A stretch of 45,608 nucleotides of DNA from Leyella stercorea DSM 18206 (GTDB taxonomy: Bacteria; Bacteroidota; Bacteroidia; Bacteroidales; Bacteroidaceae), in assembly GCF_000235885.1 (NCBI RefSeq), contig NZ_JH379401.1:19986-65593 (forward strand). Reading direction: 5' to 3'. The position numbers were made by a program, and so were the translations under genes. A model generated the notes under the pieces. That model did no database searches, was not told the origin of the DNA, and saw nothing but the letters and a program-made list of their open reading frames with translations. This document shows positions 17,444 through 24,858 of this stretch, one piece after another; the first letter of the stretch is position 1; each line of letters begins with the position of its first letter.

Positions 17444-18604
17444 TCAATATCCTTCTCTTATGAAGTCGAGTGCCTCGCGTATCTCCTCGTCGGTGGCGGT
17501 CTGGTTGATGCGTATGTCGCCGATGTCGTGGAGCAGTGTGAAGTTGATGGTGTCCGACGTGTTCTTCTTGTCGTGGCGCATGAGGTTGAGCAGAGTGGGG
17601 TAGTCGTCGCATGTGAACGCCATTGCACCGTAGTTCTCGCGTATGAAGCGAGTCGTTTGATGGAGACGGGCGGTTGGAAATCCGGCTTTGCGTGCACTGA
17701 TGTATAGTTCGCCAATCAAGCCGAATGCTACTGCGTAGCCGTGCAGCAGAGTGTTCTTTGGTGCAGTTCTTGCTCTGGCAAGCGGCAATAGCTGAGCGGA
17801 GACAACTGCACCCCCTTTTTGTGCTTCTTGCTTTGTTGGTGCAGTTGAGACAACTGCACCCCCTTGTTGTTGCATTGAGAACTCCTCCAGGGCGTGACCG
17901 ATGGTATGGCCGAAGTTGAGTGCTTTGCGGATGCCATGCTCGTGTGGGTCGTCGGCAACGATGTGTTCCTTCACGGCGATGGACGCAGCCACCATGCGCT
18001 GCAGTTCAGCGAGGTCGGGCTGCAGGATGTCGAAGTTGACGTGCTCTGCCCACATCTGCGCGTTGCTTATCAGCGAGTGTTTGAGCATCTCGGCGTAGCC
18101 CGAACAGAGGTTTGCGGTGTCGAGTGTGTCGAGGAAGCAAGTGTTGACGATGACGTAGCGTGCGTTGGCGAACGCCCCGACCTCGTTCTTCAGTCCGCCG
18201 AAGTTGATGCCCGTCTTGCCTCCCACCGCTGCGTCGACCATGGCGAGCAGCGTTGTGGGGATGTTGATGAAGTTGATGCCGCGCTTGAAGGTGGCAGCAG
18301 CGAAGCCGCCGAGGTCGGTCACCATGCCGCCACCGAGGTTCACGAGCAGCGAGTGGCGTGTTGCGCCGCCCCGTTGCAATGCTGTCCACACGTCGGCGAG
18401 CGTGGCGAGCGTTTTGTTCGTATCGTCGTGATGTATCGTTATGGTGGTGGCGTTGTGCTTGGCGAACAGCACTGCCACCTTCGGCAGGCAGCACTCCTGC
18501 GTGATGTCGTCGGTGAGAACGAAGACACGGTCGTGTTCCGTCTCGGCGATGGCTTGCGCCAGGTCGTGCTCTATGTCTTGGGATATTATCACTCGTTGTT
18601 GCAT
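17444..18604 (-). CDS. aroB: 3-dehydroquinate synthase carrying a repeat-derived insert
   Basis: Second step of the shikimate pathway: it converts DAHP to 3-dehydroquinate with NAD and a divalent metal. NLGGGMVTDLGGFAAATFKRG (about 89-109), PTTLLAMVDAAVGGKTGIN (116-134) and the metal ligands E172 (SGYAEMLKH), H233 (LNFGHTIGH) and H288 (LLHGYAVAFG) are all present. At 386 aa it is about 35-40 residues longer than usual. The excess lies wholly between H233 and H288: residues about 244-285 read through two copies of a palindromic repeat, giving GGAVVSTAPTK and KGGAVVS. The frame is intact, so the enzyme is probably active with an extra surface loop. Joined with men genes, it would feed chorismate to menaquinone. 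Confidence 0.93.
   Translation of the reverse strand: MQQRVIISQDIEHDLAQAIAETEHDRVFVLTDDITQECCLPKVAVLFAKHNATTITIHHDDTNKTLATLADVWTALQRGGATRHSLLVNLGGGMVTDLGGFAAATFKRGINFINIPTTLLAMVDAAVGGKTGINFGGLKNEVGAFANARYVIVNTCFLDTLDTANLCSGYAEMLKHSLISNAQMWAEHVNFDILQPDLAELQRMVAASIAVKEHIVADDPHEHGIRKALNFGHTIGHALEEFSMQQQGGAVVSTAPTKQEAQKGGAVVSAQLLPLARARTAPKNTLLHGYAVAFGLIGELYISARKAGFPTARLHQTTRFIRENYGAMAFTCDDYPTLLNLMRHDKKNTSDTINFTLLHDIGDIRINQTATDEEIREALDFIREGY
17760..17815. repeat. GGTGCA palindromic repeat inside aroB, unit with enlarged loop
   Basis: The arms GGTGCAGTT (17760-17768) and AACTGCACC (17804-17812) are those of the family, but 35 bp separate them instead of the usual few bases; the last four (AGAC) match the normal loop region. 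CCC follows, as in the other copies. It lies in the coding region of aroB and stays in frame. Confidence 0.8.
17838..17864. repeat. GGTGCA palindromic repeat inside aroB, intact unit
   Basis: GGTGCAGTTG, loop AGA, CAACTGCACC, then CCCT: a perfect 10-bp hairpin identical to the copy after rsmA at 27772-27794. Read on the minus strand it encodes KGGAVVSTAP-type sequence within AroB in one frame without a stop. Confidence 0.9.
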
Positions 18605-18662
18605 AAGTTCCTCATTCTTGTTATGTATTGGCTTGGTGTATTGCCGTCTGCTACGTTTTTGC

Positions 18663-19352
18663 TCACTTGCTGCCTATCTCCACGCGTGTCTTCTCAAATC
18701 CCATCGACCGCAACATCTGTCCGAACTGCTCCTTGGCGTTAAGTTGTGCAGCAGCGTAGTTCTTCTTTGTGAGGCAGCGTTGGCGCATCTTCTGGACAGC
18801 ACGGTCGTACATCTCCTTACGGTCTACGCTCGACCACTTGCCCGAGGCGATGAACGAGCGTGTGCGTGTCTCGTCGATGAAGTCGTTGTCGAGCAGTCGC
18901 ACGGGTGGAAGTTTTGCCACGAGCGTGTCGCCCGACATACTGAGCCATCCCTCTTTAGCGTCCTTCAGGTTGATGCCTAAGCGTAGCGTACCATAATATA
19001 TGCGCACCAATTCGTCGTTGGAGAATATTCCGCGACGTACGGTGTCCACCAGTTCTTCATCGTTTATCTCGAGGAACGACCACTCGCCGATTTGTTCTAT
19101 CGAACGTATCATAGTCGGTGTTACGTCAATCTTTTCGTTTTTCACTACATCCGGCACCGTGGTGTTGGTTGTTTTCACGACGGTCTTGATGCTGCTGATC
19201 AGATAGACGACGATGCTGACAATCAGCACGACGAATGTCAGTTTCAGCCATATAGATAGAGGTACACGTTTCAGAACCGCCATCAAGCCGAACCTCGATT
19301 TGTCAGTATGCGGCGTTGTTTGCTTATCTTGTTTTAGATTGTTCGTTTCCAT
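18663..19352 (-). CDS. DUF4230-like membrane protein
   Basis: A 229-aa protein with a charged N-terminal tail (1-30), one membrane helix at about 37-54 (LKLTFVVLIVSIVVYLIS) and a periplasmic domain. That domain shows an N-terminal beta segment (IRSIEQIGEWSFLEINDEEL), the AKLPPVRLLDNDFIDE strand and turn, and a C-terminal helix pair ending in QMLRSMGFEKTRVEIG. The layout matches the DUF4230 family as I recall it. The neighbouring 19392-20111 gene is a paralogue with the same order of strands and the same GF ending. The function is unknown. It may be co-transcribed with aroB 58 bp downstream. Confidence 0.65.
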   Translation of the reverse strand: METNNLKQDKQTTPHTDKSRFGLMAVLKRVPLSIWLKLTFVVLIVSIVVYLISSIKTVVKTTNTTVPDVVKNEKIDVTPTMIRSIEQIGEWSFLEINDEELVDTVRRGIFSNDELVRIYYGTLRLGINLKDAKEGWLSMSGDTLVAKLPPVRLLDNDFIDETRTRSFIASGKWSSVDRKEMYDRAVQKMRQRCLTKKNYAAAQLNAKEQFGQMLRSMGFEKTRVEIGSK

Positions 19353-19391
19353 CCTTTAGCCCTTATTTTATTCGTTCAGTTGTATAGATGT

Positions 19392-20111
19392 TTATCGCCT
19401 GTTCGCACCACCATTCTTCTTCTCTATGGTGCTTGCATCCACGAGCTGCTCAACCTCATGTGGTGTGAAGTTCTTGCGGAAGGAGATGATTATGTTCGGT
19501 TCGTCAAAGCCCAACTGGCGCAGCATGGGCATCAGAGCGTTAGTGGCTCCGATGCGTGCCTGCTCGATGATATTGCTTTTCGCTATGTCCTTGATGATGG
19601 CTTCGCGTCCCTGAAGCTCGTAGCTGGCAAGCTCCTCATCGCTGAAGTCGCGTCGCATCAGTGCCACATACTCCTTCACGTCATCGTGGTTGATGCGCGA
19701 CGATGTGAGCACGATGTGTGGGTCGGGCAGTATCAGCTCTATGTGTGTCGGCGTGCGGCGCACATTGGCAGCCGAGAAGTCGGCGAAGTCGATGTAAGCC
19801 TTCATCGTAGCATCAATGGGTATTGCCACCTTTCGTTTGCCGAGAGGCAGGTTGATGTTATAATCCTTGCTGAACAGCTTGCCCTTCAGTGCGAGTTGGT
19901 CGTCGTGTGTCACAATCTTGTGCACACGATACTCCGTTGTGTACAGTCGCGAGCACTTCTGTACCTGCATCACCAGCATCGCGAGCGTATCTACACGCTC
20001 CTCCTGCTCTGGTCTTTTGGCAGGTGTGGGTGCTTCCGGTTGTTTTTCGTTGCCGCAAGAGAACAACAGTGCGACAGCAGAAAGGCAAAGTGTGAAATAT
20101 AATTTCCTCAT
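19392..20111 (-). CDS. DUF4230-like lipoprotein
   Basis: A 239-aa lipoprotein: MRKLYFTLCLSAVALLFSC has a lipobox ending at C19. The start at 20111 is chosen over an in-frame ATG at 20156 because it puts the signal peptide at the N-terminus and lies just after a canonical promoter. The domain reads LYTTEYRVHKIV, then LPLGKRKVAIPIDATMKAYI, ELILPDPHIVLTSSRINHDD, and a helical tail ending MLRQLGFDEPNIIISF. This is the DUF4230 pattern and it is a paralogue of the next gene. It is the first gene of the operon that goes on to aroB and the men genes. Function unknown; envelope location inferred. Confidence 0.68.
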   Translation of the reverse strand: MRKLYFTLCLSAVALLFSCGNEKQPEAPTPAKRPEQEERVDTLAMLVMQVQKCSRLYTTEYRVHKIVTHDDQLALKGKLFSKDYNINLPLGKRKVAIPIDATMKAYIDFADFSAANVRRTPTHIELILPDPHIVLTSSRINHDDVKEYVALMRRDFSDEELASYELQGREAIIKDIAKSNIIEQARIGATNALMPMLRQLGFDEPNIIISFRKNFTPHEVEQLVDASTIEKKNGGANRR

Positions 20112-20133
20112 ATTTATTTTTCTGATGTATATG

Positions 20134-20164
20134 CAAAAGTACGGTTTTTCTTTCAAAGGGCAAA
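20134..20164 (-). promoter_or_regulatory. Promoter of the DUF4230-aroB-men operon
   Basis: On the minus strand, TTTG, a 19-bp spacer and TACTTTTG form a consensus Bacteroidetes promoter 22 bp before the lipoprotein start. It is the only clear promoter seen for the whole 6-kb operon. Confidence 0.75.
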
Positions 20165-20226
20165 CGTATTTTATATGTATATGGAATATTTTTTATACCT
20201 TTGCCACTATACCAAACAAGATAAAT

Positions 20227-20796
20227 ATGAAAAAAGCAATAGGTTGTGTTGTGCTTTGTGCAGCAGCGATGCTTGTAGTGTCGTGTGCGGAGAAGCCGAA
20301 GAGCGACAACATAATAGTGCACAAACGTGCGAAAGTGCAGAAGAAAGGCACTCAGACAATGAGTGGCTATGAAGACAAACGTAATGTGGAATGGCTCGGA
20401 TCTACGTATAAGGTGTGCGTAGAGCGTAAGTCGGACACCTCGTTGCCACAGGCGTTCGACGAGATGGGCAATAGCTACTACGACAACACCATCACGGTGT
20501 GCGTGCTGCGTAGCGACGGCTCGGTGTTCTTCGAGCGCACGTTCCTCAAGAGCGACTTTACGCAGTACATCAGCGATGCTTATGCCAAAGGGGCGCTGCT
20601 CGGTGTGGTATTCGACTGTGTGGAGGGCGAGAGTCTGCGCTTCGCAGCGAGCGTCGGTTCGCCCGACAGGATGAGTGATGAGTACGAACCGCTCGTGGTG
20701 AAGATATCGCGCATGGGTGCCGTGAGCATTGCGAAGGATACTAAGCTCGACACCGCAAGCGAGGACGAACTCGAAGACGAGGACGAAGGAGTATAA
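20227..20796 (+). CDS. DUF4738-like lipoprotein
   Basis: A 189-aa lipoprotein with the signal sequence MKKAIGCVVLCAAAMLVVSC (lipobox VVSC, C20). The mature part reads YKVCVERKSDTSLPQAFDEM, then VLRSDGSVFFERTFLKSDF, FAASVGSPDRM and PLVVKISRMGAVSI, ending in an acidic tail of Glu and Asp. From memory this matches DUF4738 proteins, which are restricted to Bacteroidales and have no known role. The start at 20227 is the only one that exposes the lipoprotein signal; TACCTTTG at 20199-20206 is a candidate -7 box. It is divergent from the DUF4230-aroB-men operon. Confidence 0.68.
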   Translation: MKKAIGCVVLCAAAMLVVSCAEKPKSDNIIVHKRAKVQKKGTQTMSGYEDKRNVEWLGSTYKVCVERKSDTSLPQAFDEMGNSYYDNTITVCVLRSDGSVFFERTFLKSDFTQYISDAYAKGALLGVVFDCVEGESLRFAASVGSPDRMSDEYEPLVVKISRMGAVSIAKDTKLDTASEDELEDEDEGV

Positions 20797-20870
20797 ACAG
20801 GTCCGATTGGATGAGGATTTTTTTGTTGAAATGGCAAAGGTTTATAGGGCTGTTTTGTAGCTTCAAAGCA

Positions 20871-20959
20871 ATGATAAAAACAAAGGTGACTAAAAGGGCT
20901 GAATTCCAAGCAAGGAATCCAGCCCTGATTTTTATGCTTAAAAAGTTTTAGCGGACAGC
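20871..20959. mobile_element. MITE-like element, copy B (left end lost)
   Basis: Matches copy A (7992-8130) in reverse: AAACAAAGGTGACTAAAAGG, a hairpin with different sequence between its AGGGCTG / CAGCCCT arms, then AAAAGTTTTAGCGGACAGC at the end. The opposite terminal repeat is not seen, so the copy is truncated. It ends 15 bp from the stop codon of the S4 gene and may serve as its terminator. Confidence 0.6.
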
Positions 20960-20974
20960 AATAATTATGAAGCG

Positions 20975-21397
20975 TTACTCGTCGAAATCAAATTCGTCGT
21001 CAAGGTCGTCGAAGCCGAACATAGCAGGCTCGGCGAAGGCATCCAGTGCTCGACGCTCCTTCTTCGTGGGGCGACCAGTGCCGCGTGCGCGGTCTACGAA
21101 TCCGCTGATGCGACTCATCTCGAGCAGTTCGTACTGCTTTGCGTCGGTCACGTTCTCGTAAATCTCCGGCAGGAGCTTTGCGCCCACGCGCTGCTCTATC
21201 GTCTTCAATATCTTGAACGAGTAGGTTACTGGCGGCTTCTTCACGCTCACCACATCGCCCACCTTCACCGTGCGGCTCGGCTTCACGGTCACTCCGCCCA
21301 GCATGACACGACCGTTCTTGCAGGCGTTGGCAGCTATGGAGCGTGTCTTGAATATGCGCGCTGCCCATAACCATTTGTCTATACGTGCTACTTCCAT
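20975..21397 (-). CDS. S4-domain RNA-binding protein, Hsp15-like
   Basis: A 140-aa protein with an N-terminal S4 domain (ARIDKWLWAARIFKTRSIAA at 4-23, then GRVMLGGVTVKPSRTVKVGD). This is the signature of Hsp15/HslR, which binds 50S subunits that carry a stalled nascent chain. The C-terminal half is longer and more acidic than in E. coli Hsp15, ending in a run of Asp, Glu and Phe. The start at 21397 is preferred over an in-frame ATG at 21457, whose 20 extra residues are encoded by AT-rich repeat DNA. It is downstream of pth in the same direction, which fits a shared role in rescuing stalled translation. Confidence 0.88.
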   Translation of the reverse strand: MEVARIDKWLWAARIFKTRSIAANACKNGRVMLGGVTVKPSRTVKVGDVVSVKKPPVTYSFKILKTIEQRVGAKLLPEIYENVTDAKQYELLEMSRISGFVDRARGTGRPTKKERRALDAFAEPAMFGFDDLDDEFDFDE

Positions 21398-21500
21398 GTT
21401 AAAAGTAAAAAAGACTTTTAAAAGTAAAAAAGTAAAAGAGTAAAAAGTAAAAAGCAAAGGCTTAGAAAGGTTTATTGAGGCTTAAAAAGGCTTAGCTAAA
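21398..21500. repeat. AGTAAAA word repeat
   Basis: At least five spaced copies of AGTAAAA or close variants (21404-21452), followed by three copies of AGGCTTA-like words (21460-21495). It fills the gap between pth and the S4 gene. It resembles the other word-tract repeats of this window in design but not in sequence. Confidence 0.6.
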
Positions 21501-21506
21501 CCTAAC

Positions 21507-22085
21507 CTATTTGCTCTTCTTTCCGAGTTTGTTGAACTGGTTCATCGTGATGTTCAGTCCGGCAAGCACGAAACTTTTTATTATTTCCACCGCCTGGTCA
21601 ATGCTCGGCTGCAGCGTCTCCATATCCTCGGCACTGTACTTGCCCAGCACCCAGTCTACCTGTGCACCGCGCTGGAAGTCGGCACCGATGCCCATGCGTA
21701 GACGGGCGTACTGTTGACCGATGAGCTGCTGTATGTTGCCCAGTCCGTTGTGTCCGCCGTTAGAGCCGTTGCCCTTCAGTCGGAAGTCGCCGAGCGGAAT
21801 AGAGAGGTCGTCGACAACAACGAGTAGACGAGTCTGGTCGATGTTCTCCTTCTGCAGCCAGTAGCGCACGGCGTTGCCGCTGAGGTTCATGTATGTTGTC
21901 GGCTTGAGGATGAATACCTTTCTGCCCTTCAATGATGTCTCCGCCACGAAGCCGTAGCGTTTGTCTTCGAAGGTGGCACCTACTGACTTCGCCAGTTCGT
22001 CAACGACCATGAAGCCCGTGTTGTGGCGTGTGTGGTCGTACTCGGCGCCGGGGTTTCCCAAGCCTACTATTAAGAATTTGTCCAT
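21507..22085 (-). CDS. pth: Peptidyl-tRNA hydrolase
   Basis: Releases peptides from prematurely dropped peptidyl-tRNA. Key residues are present: N11 (GLGNPGAEY), the catalytic H21 (DHTRHNTGF), and VVVDDLSIPLG with its conserved aspartate near 93. KGNGSNGGHNGLGNIQQLIG follows, and ARLRMGIGAD matches the family signature. The length of 192 aa is normal. It lies downstream of rplY in the same direction, a common bacterial order, but a strong terminator and a long inverted repeat separate the two here. Confidence 0.96.
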   Translation of the reverse strand: MDKFLIVGLGNPGAEYDHTRHNTGFMVVDELAKSVGATFEDKRYGFVAETSLKGRKVFILKPTTYMNLSGNAVRYWLQKENIDQTRLLVVVDDLSIPLGDFRLKGNGSNGGHNGLGNIQQLIGQQYARLRMGIGADFQRGAQVDWVLGKYSAEDMETLQPSIDQAVEIIKSFVLAGLNITMNQFNKLGKKSK

Positions 22086-22114
22086 GATGTTGGGTTGTTG
22101 TGATGGGTTGTTAT

Positions 22115-22211
22115 GTTGAGATGGTGAGATTTGTTATGTTGAGGTGTTGAGATTAGCAACATAATTAATCTCGACATATCTCAACACCTCAACATCTCTC
22201 ACCATCTCACC
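22115..22211. repeat. TGAGATGGTG long inverted repeat
   Basis: GTTGAGATGGTGAGAT and GTTGAGGTGTTGAGAT on the left are mirrored by ATCTCAACACCTCAAC and CATCTCACCATCTCACC-like sequence on the right (arms about 22115-22154 and 22168-22211). It lies between rplY and pth, next to the rplY terminator. Part of one arm recurs singly at 25843-25872. Confidence 0.8.
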
Positions 22212-22213
22212 AA

Positions 22214-22256
22214 ATATAAAAAGCGCACGCGTCGTTGACGCATGCGCTTTTTATAT
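22214..22256. terminator. Strong terminator after rplY
   Basis: AAAAAGCGCACGCGTC pairs with GACGCATGCGCTTTTT over 16 bp with one mismatch and a GTT loop, flanked by ATAT on both sides. It is 15 bp beyond the rplY stop on the minus strand. Confidence 0.88.
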
Positions 22257-22271
22257 TTCTATCTGATGTCA

Positions 22272-22865
22272 TTAAGCCTGAGCCTGTGCAGCAGCAGACA
22301 GAGCGGCACGTGTCATCTTGATTGAGCAAACGATAACCTCCTTGCCTGTAACGATCTCAAGACCCTCGAAGTTGAGCTGACCAACCTTGATGCTCTTGCC
22401 AATCTGGAGAGCAGTAACGTCGATGTCGAGGTGCTCAGGAATCTGCTGATAAGGAGCCTTAACCTCAATCTTGCGGATAGAGAGGTTCATGCGACCACCG
22501 TCACGTACACCCTGTGCCAAACCTGTGAGCTTAACTGGGATACCGATTGTGATAGGCTTCTGGTCGTTAACCTCGAGGAAGTCAACGTGCAGAACTGCGT
22601 CAGTTACCGGGTGGAACTGGATCTCCTTGAGGATAGCTGTGCGTGACTCGCCGTCGATAACGAGGTTGATAACGTAGATGTGCGGAGTGTAGATAATCTT
22701 GCGGAGCTCTGTCATAGGAACTGCGAAAGCCATAGCTACTGGCTTGCCGTCCTGCTCTGCGAGGCCGTAAAGGTTGCAAGGAACAAGTCCTTCCTTACGC
22801 AATGTCTTTGAAGCTTTCTTGCCAAGGTCTGTACGCTTCTGACCTGTAACGTTAATCTCTTTCAT
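22272..22865 (-). CDS. rplY: 50S ribosomal protein L25 / general stress protein Ctc
   Basis: Binds 5S rRNA in the large subunit. The 197-aa length indicates the two-domain Ctc form: an N-terminal L25 domain (KRTDLGKKASKTLRKEGLVP, then LYGLAEQDGKPVAMAF) and a C-terminal beta domain (VNDQKPITIGIPVKLTGLAQ). It ends in an Ala/Gln-rich tail. A consensus promoter lies at 22969-23000 and a strong terminator follows, so it is probably transcribed alone at a high level. Confidence 0.95.
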   Translation of the reverse strand: MKEINVTGQKRTDLGKKASKTLRKEGLVPCNLYGLAEQDGKPVAMAFAVPMTELRKIIYTPHIYVINLVIDGESRTAILKEIQFHPVTDAVLHVDFLEVNDQKPITIGIPVKLTGLAQGVRDGGRMNLSIRKIEVKAPYQQIPEHLDIDVTALQIGKSIKVGQLNFEGLEIVTGKEVIVCSIKMTRAALSAAAQAQA

Positions 22866-22968
22866 TTGTGTTACTCTAAATTAAGTTGATAAAATAATGT
22901 TTATGCCTTAATTCGCCATCACACGAGAATTTTTATATTTCTGTACGGATGTGCTCAAAAAAGCGGTG

Positions 22969-23000
22969 CAAAGGTACGCATTTCTTCCGAATTGAGCAAA
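22969..23000 (-). promoter_or_regulatory. Promoter of rplY
   Basis: On the minus strand, TTTG, a 20-bp spacer and TACCTTTG match both boxes of the Bacteroidetes promoter. The 5' untranslated region would be about 100 nt. Confidence 0.78.
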
Positions 23001-23037
23001 AAATACATTAAAAAATACACAATAATGTACGTTTCGC

Positions 23038-23068
23038 TTGGTGGTTCAGCCAAATTTAGTTATTTTTG
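23038..23068 (+). promoter_or_regulatory. Promoter of the nusB operon
   Basis: TTGG at 23038-23041, a 19-bp spacer and TATTTTTG at 23061-23068. It is divergent from the rplY promoter and about 115 bp before the nusB start. Confidence 0.6.
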
Positions 23069-23182
23069 CACCTGTTATTGAGACAAGGGTGTCGCAGTGT
23101 TTAGTCTGGTTTGCCCAGCGTTTCTTTAATCTATGCAAACAACAGCAAGATACGTATTTATAATAAAGTATATAAGAGAAGG

Positions 23183-24274
23183 ATGATCAACCGCGAATTA
23201 ATCAGAATTAAGATAGTTCAGTTAACCTACGCATACTATCAGAACGGAAACAAACTCATGGACAGCGCAGAGAAGGAATTGCTTTTCAGTCTGTCTAAGG
23301 CTTACGATTTGTACAATTATCTTTTGGAACTCATCGTTGCCATCACACAGGAGGAACGCAAGCGTGTAGAAGTAGCAACGCAGCGTGCATTGCGTGAGGG
23401 TGGAGAAATGCCGTCGCAGAAATTCGCTTATAACAAGTTCGCAGTGCAGCTTGAGGAGAACAAGCAACTCAACGAGTTTGCTGAGACACAGAAGCAGTCG
23501 TGGGCAAATAGTGTAGAGTTTGTGCGCGGTCTGTGCAATCAGATTGAGCAGAGCCAGGCATATATTGAGTATATGTCTGATACAGATAGCTCGTACGAGG
23601 CTGACCGCGAATTGTGGCGCAAGCTCTATCGTCAGCTCATCCAGGAGAACGAAGACCTTGACCAGCTCCTCGAAGAGCAGAGTCTTTATTGGAACGACGA
23701 TAAGGAAGTGGTGGACACATTCGTGCTCAAGACTATCAAGCGCTTCGAGCCAGAGAATAAAGCAAAGCAGGAACTCCTGCCGGAGTATAAGGACATCGAG
23801 GACAAGGACTTCGCTGTGAAGCTCTTCCGCGCCACAATACTCAATGCCGATTTGTATCAGCGCTATATGAGCGAGACATCGCGCAACTGGGACTTCTCTC
23901 GTTTGGCATACATGGACGTAGTGATAATGCAGATTGCCATCGCTGAGATGCTTACGTTCCCGAACATTCCGGTGAGCGTAACCATCAACGAGTACGTCGA
24001 ACTCGCCAAGCTCTACTCAACACCGAAGTCGGGCTCGTATATCAACGGTATGCTTGATGCCATAGCACGCTACCTCATGTCGACAGGCAAGCTCCTGAAG
24101 ACCATTGAGGACCGTCCGCAGCGCCGTCAGGCACCACGTCGCCCAGCCACACCGCGTCTCAACCGCGCACAGCAGGCTCTCGAAGACGGCGAAGTGCTCC
24201 GCACACGCTACGCTGAGCAGGCTGAGCAGGCTGTTCAGGAGCAACAGGAAGAGAAGACAACCGACGCAGAGTAA
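23183..24274 (+). CDS. nusB: Transcription antitermination factor NusB, extended form
   Basis: NusB binds boxA RNA with NusE/S10 in antitermination of rRNA operons. This 363-aa protein has the long Bacteroidetes form: an N-terminal region starting MINRELIRIKIVQLTYAYYQ and the core NusB fold at about 205-305 (DFSRLAYMDVVIMQIAIAEM, FPNIPVSVTINEYVELAKLY, GSYINGMLDAI). Residues about 315-363 are an extra tail, first Arg/Pro/Gln-rich, then Gln/Glu-rich. The start at 23183 is preferred over an in-frame ATG at 23111, whose added residues are not conserved. First gene of the nusB-yajC-ybbR-coaE cluster. Confidence 0.9.
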   Translation: MINRELIRIKIVQLTYAYYQNGNKLMDSAEKELLFSLSKAYDLYNYLLELIVAITQEERKRVEVATQRALREGGEMPSQKFAYNKFAVQLEENKQLNEFAETQKQSWANSVEFVRGLCNQIEQSQAYIEYMSDTDSSYEADRELWRKLYRQLIQENEDLDQLLEEQSLYWNDDKEVVDTFVLKTIKRFEPENKAKQELLPEYKDIEDKDFAVKLFRATILNADLYQRYMSETSRNWDFSRLAYMDVVIMQIAIAEMLTFPNIPVSVTINEYVELAKLYSTPKSGSYINGMLDAIARYLMSTGKLLKTIEDRPQRRQAPRRPATPRLNRAQQALEDGEVLRTRYAEQAEQAVQEQQEEKTTDAE

Positions 24275-24406
24275 GGCGGAAGACAAAGAGAGAATATCGC
24301 AAGAAAACAATAATATTAATGTTGTGATGGCGAAATGTTGAAGCGCAGGCAAATGTCAACGGCTCAACCGTTCAACACACAACTTACCTAAAACAAGAAA
24401 ACAACA

Positions 24407-24724
24407 ATGATTACAACAGTACTCGCTGCAGAAGCAGCACAGCAGGGTAGTGGCATGGGTATGCTCATAATGATGGTAGCTATCTTTGCTATTATGTATT
24501 TCTTCATGATTCGCCCACAGCAGAAGCAGCAGAAGAAGATTCGTGAGTTCCAGAATGCACTCAAGGAGGGCGACAATGTGATGGTAGGTGGTGGCATCCA
24601 CGCTACAGTACGCCGTGTAGACCTCACAGCCGGCACCGTAGACGTAGAGATCGCTCGCGGCGTTGTCGTTACAGTAGACAAGGCAGGCGTGTTCGCTGAC
24701 GGCACACAGCAGCCACAGAAGTAA
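24407..24724 (+). CDS. yajC: Preprotein translocase subunit YajC
   Basis: A 105-aa inner-membrane protein of the SecDF-YajC complex. One membrane helix at about 20-38 (MLIMMVAIFAIMYFFMIRP) is followed by the family hallmark RPQQKQQKKIREFQNAL and the SH3-like beta domain (LKEGDNVMVGGGIHATVRRV). It is 132 bp after nusB and about 130 bp before the YbbR gene. No terminator is evident in either gap, so the cluster may be one operon. Confidence 0.95.
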   Translation: MITTVLAAEAAQQGSGMGMLIMMVAIFAIMYFFMIRPQQKQQKKIREFQNALKEGDNVMVGGGIHATVRRVDLTAGTVDVEIARGVVVTVDKAGVFADGTQQPQK

Positions 24725-24858
24725 AACGAAAGCCATAATAAAGGTCTTTGAATCGTTCCTTATAATAATATATAAAGGAGCGACGCTTAAGAGTCCGATT
24801 CATTAATAGAAACTTCGACCGCCAACGGCTTGAAGTTAATTCATTAATCGATGATTCG

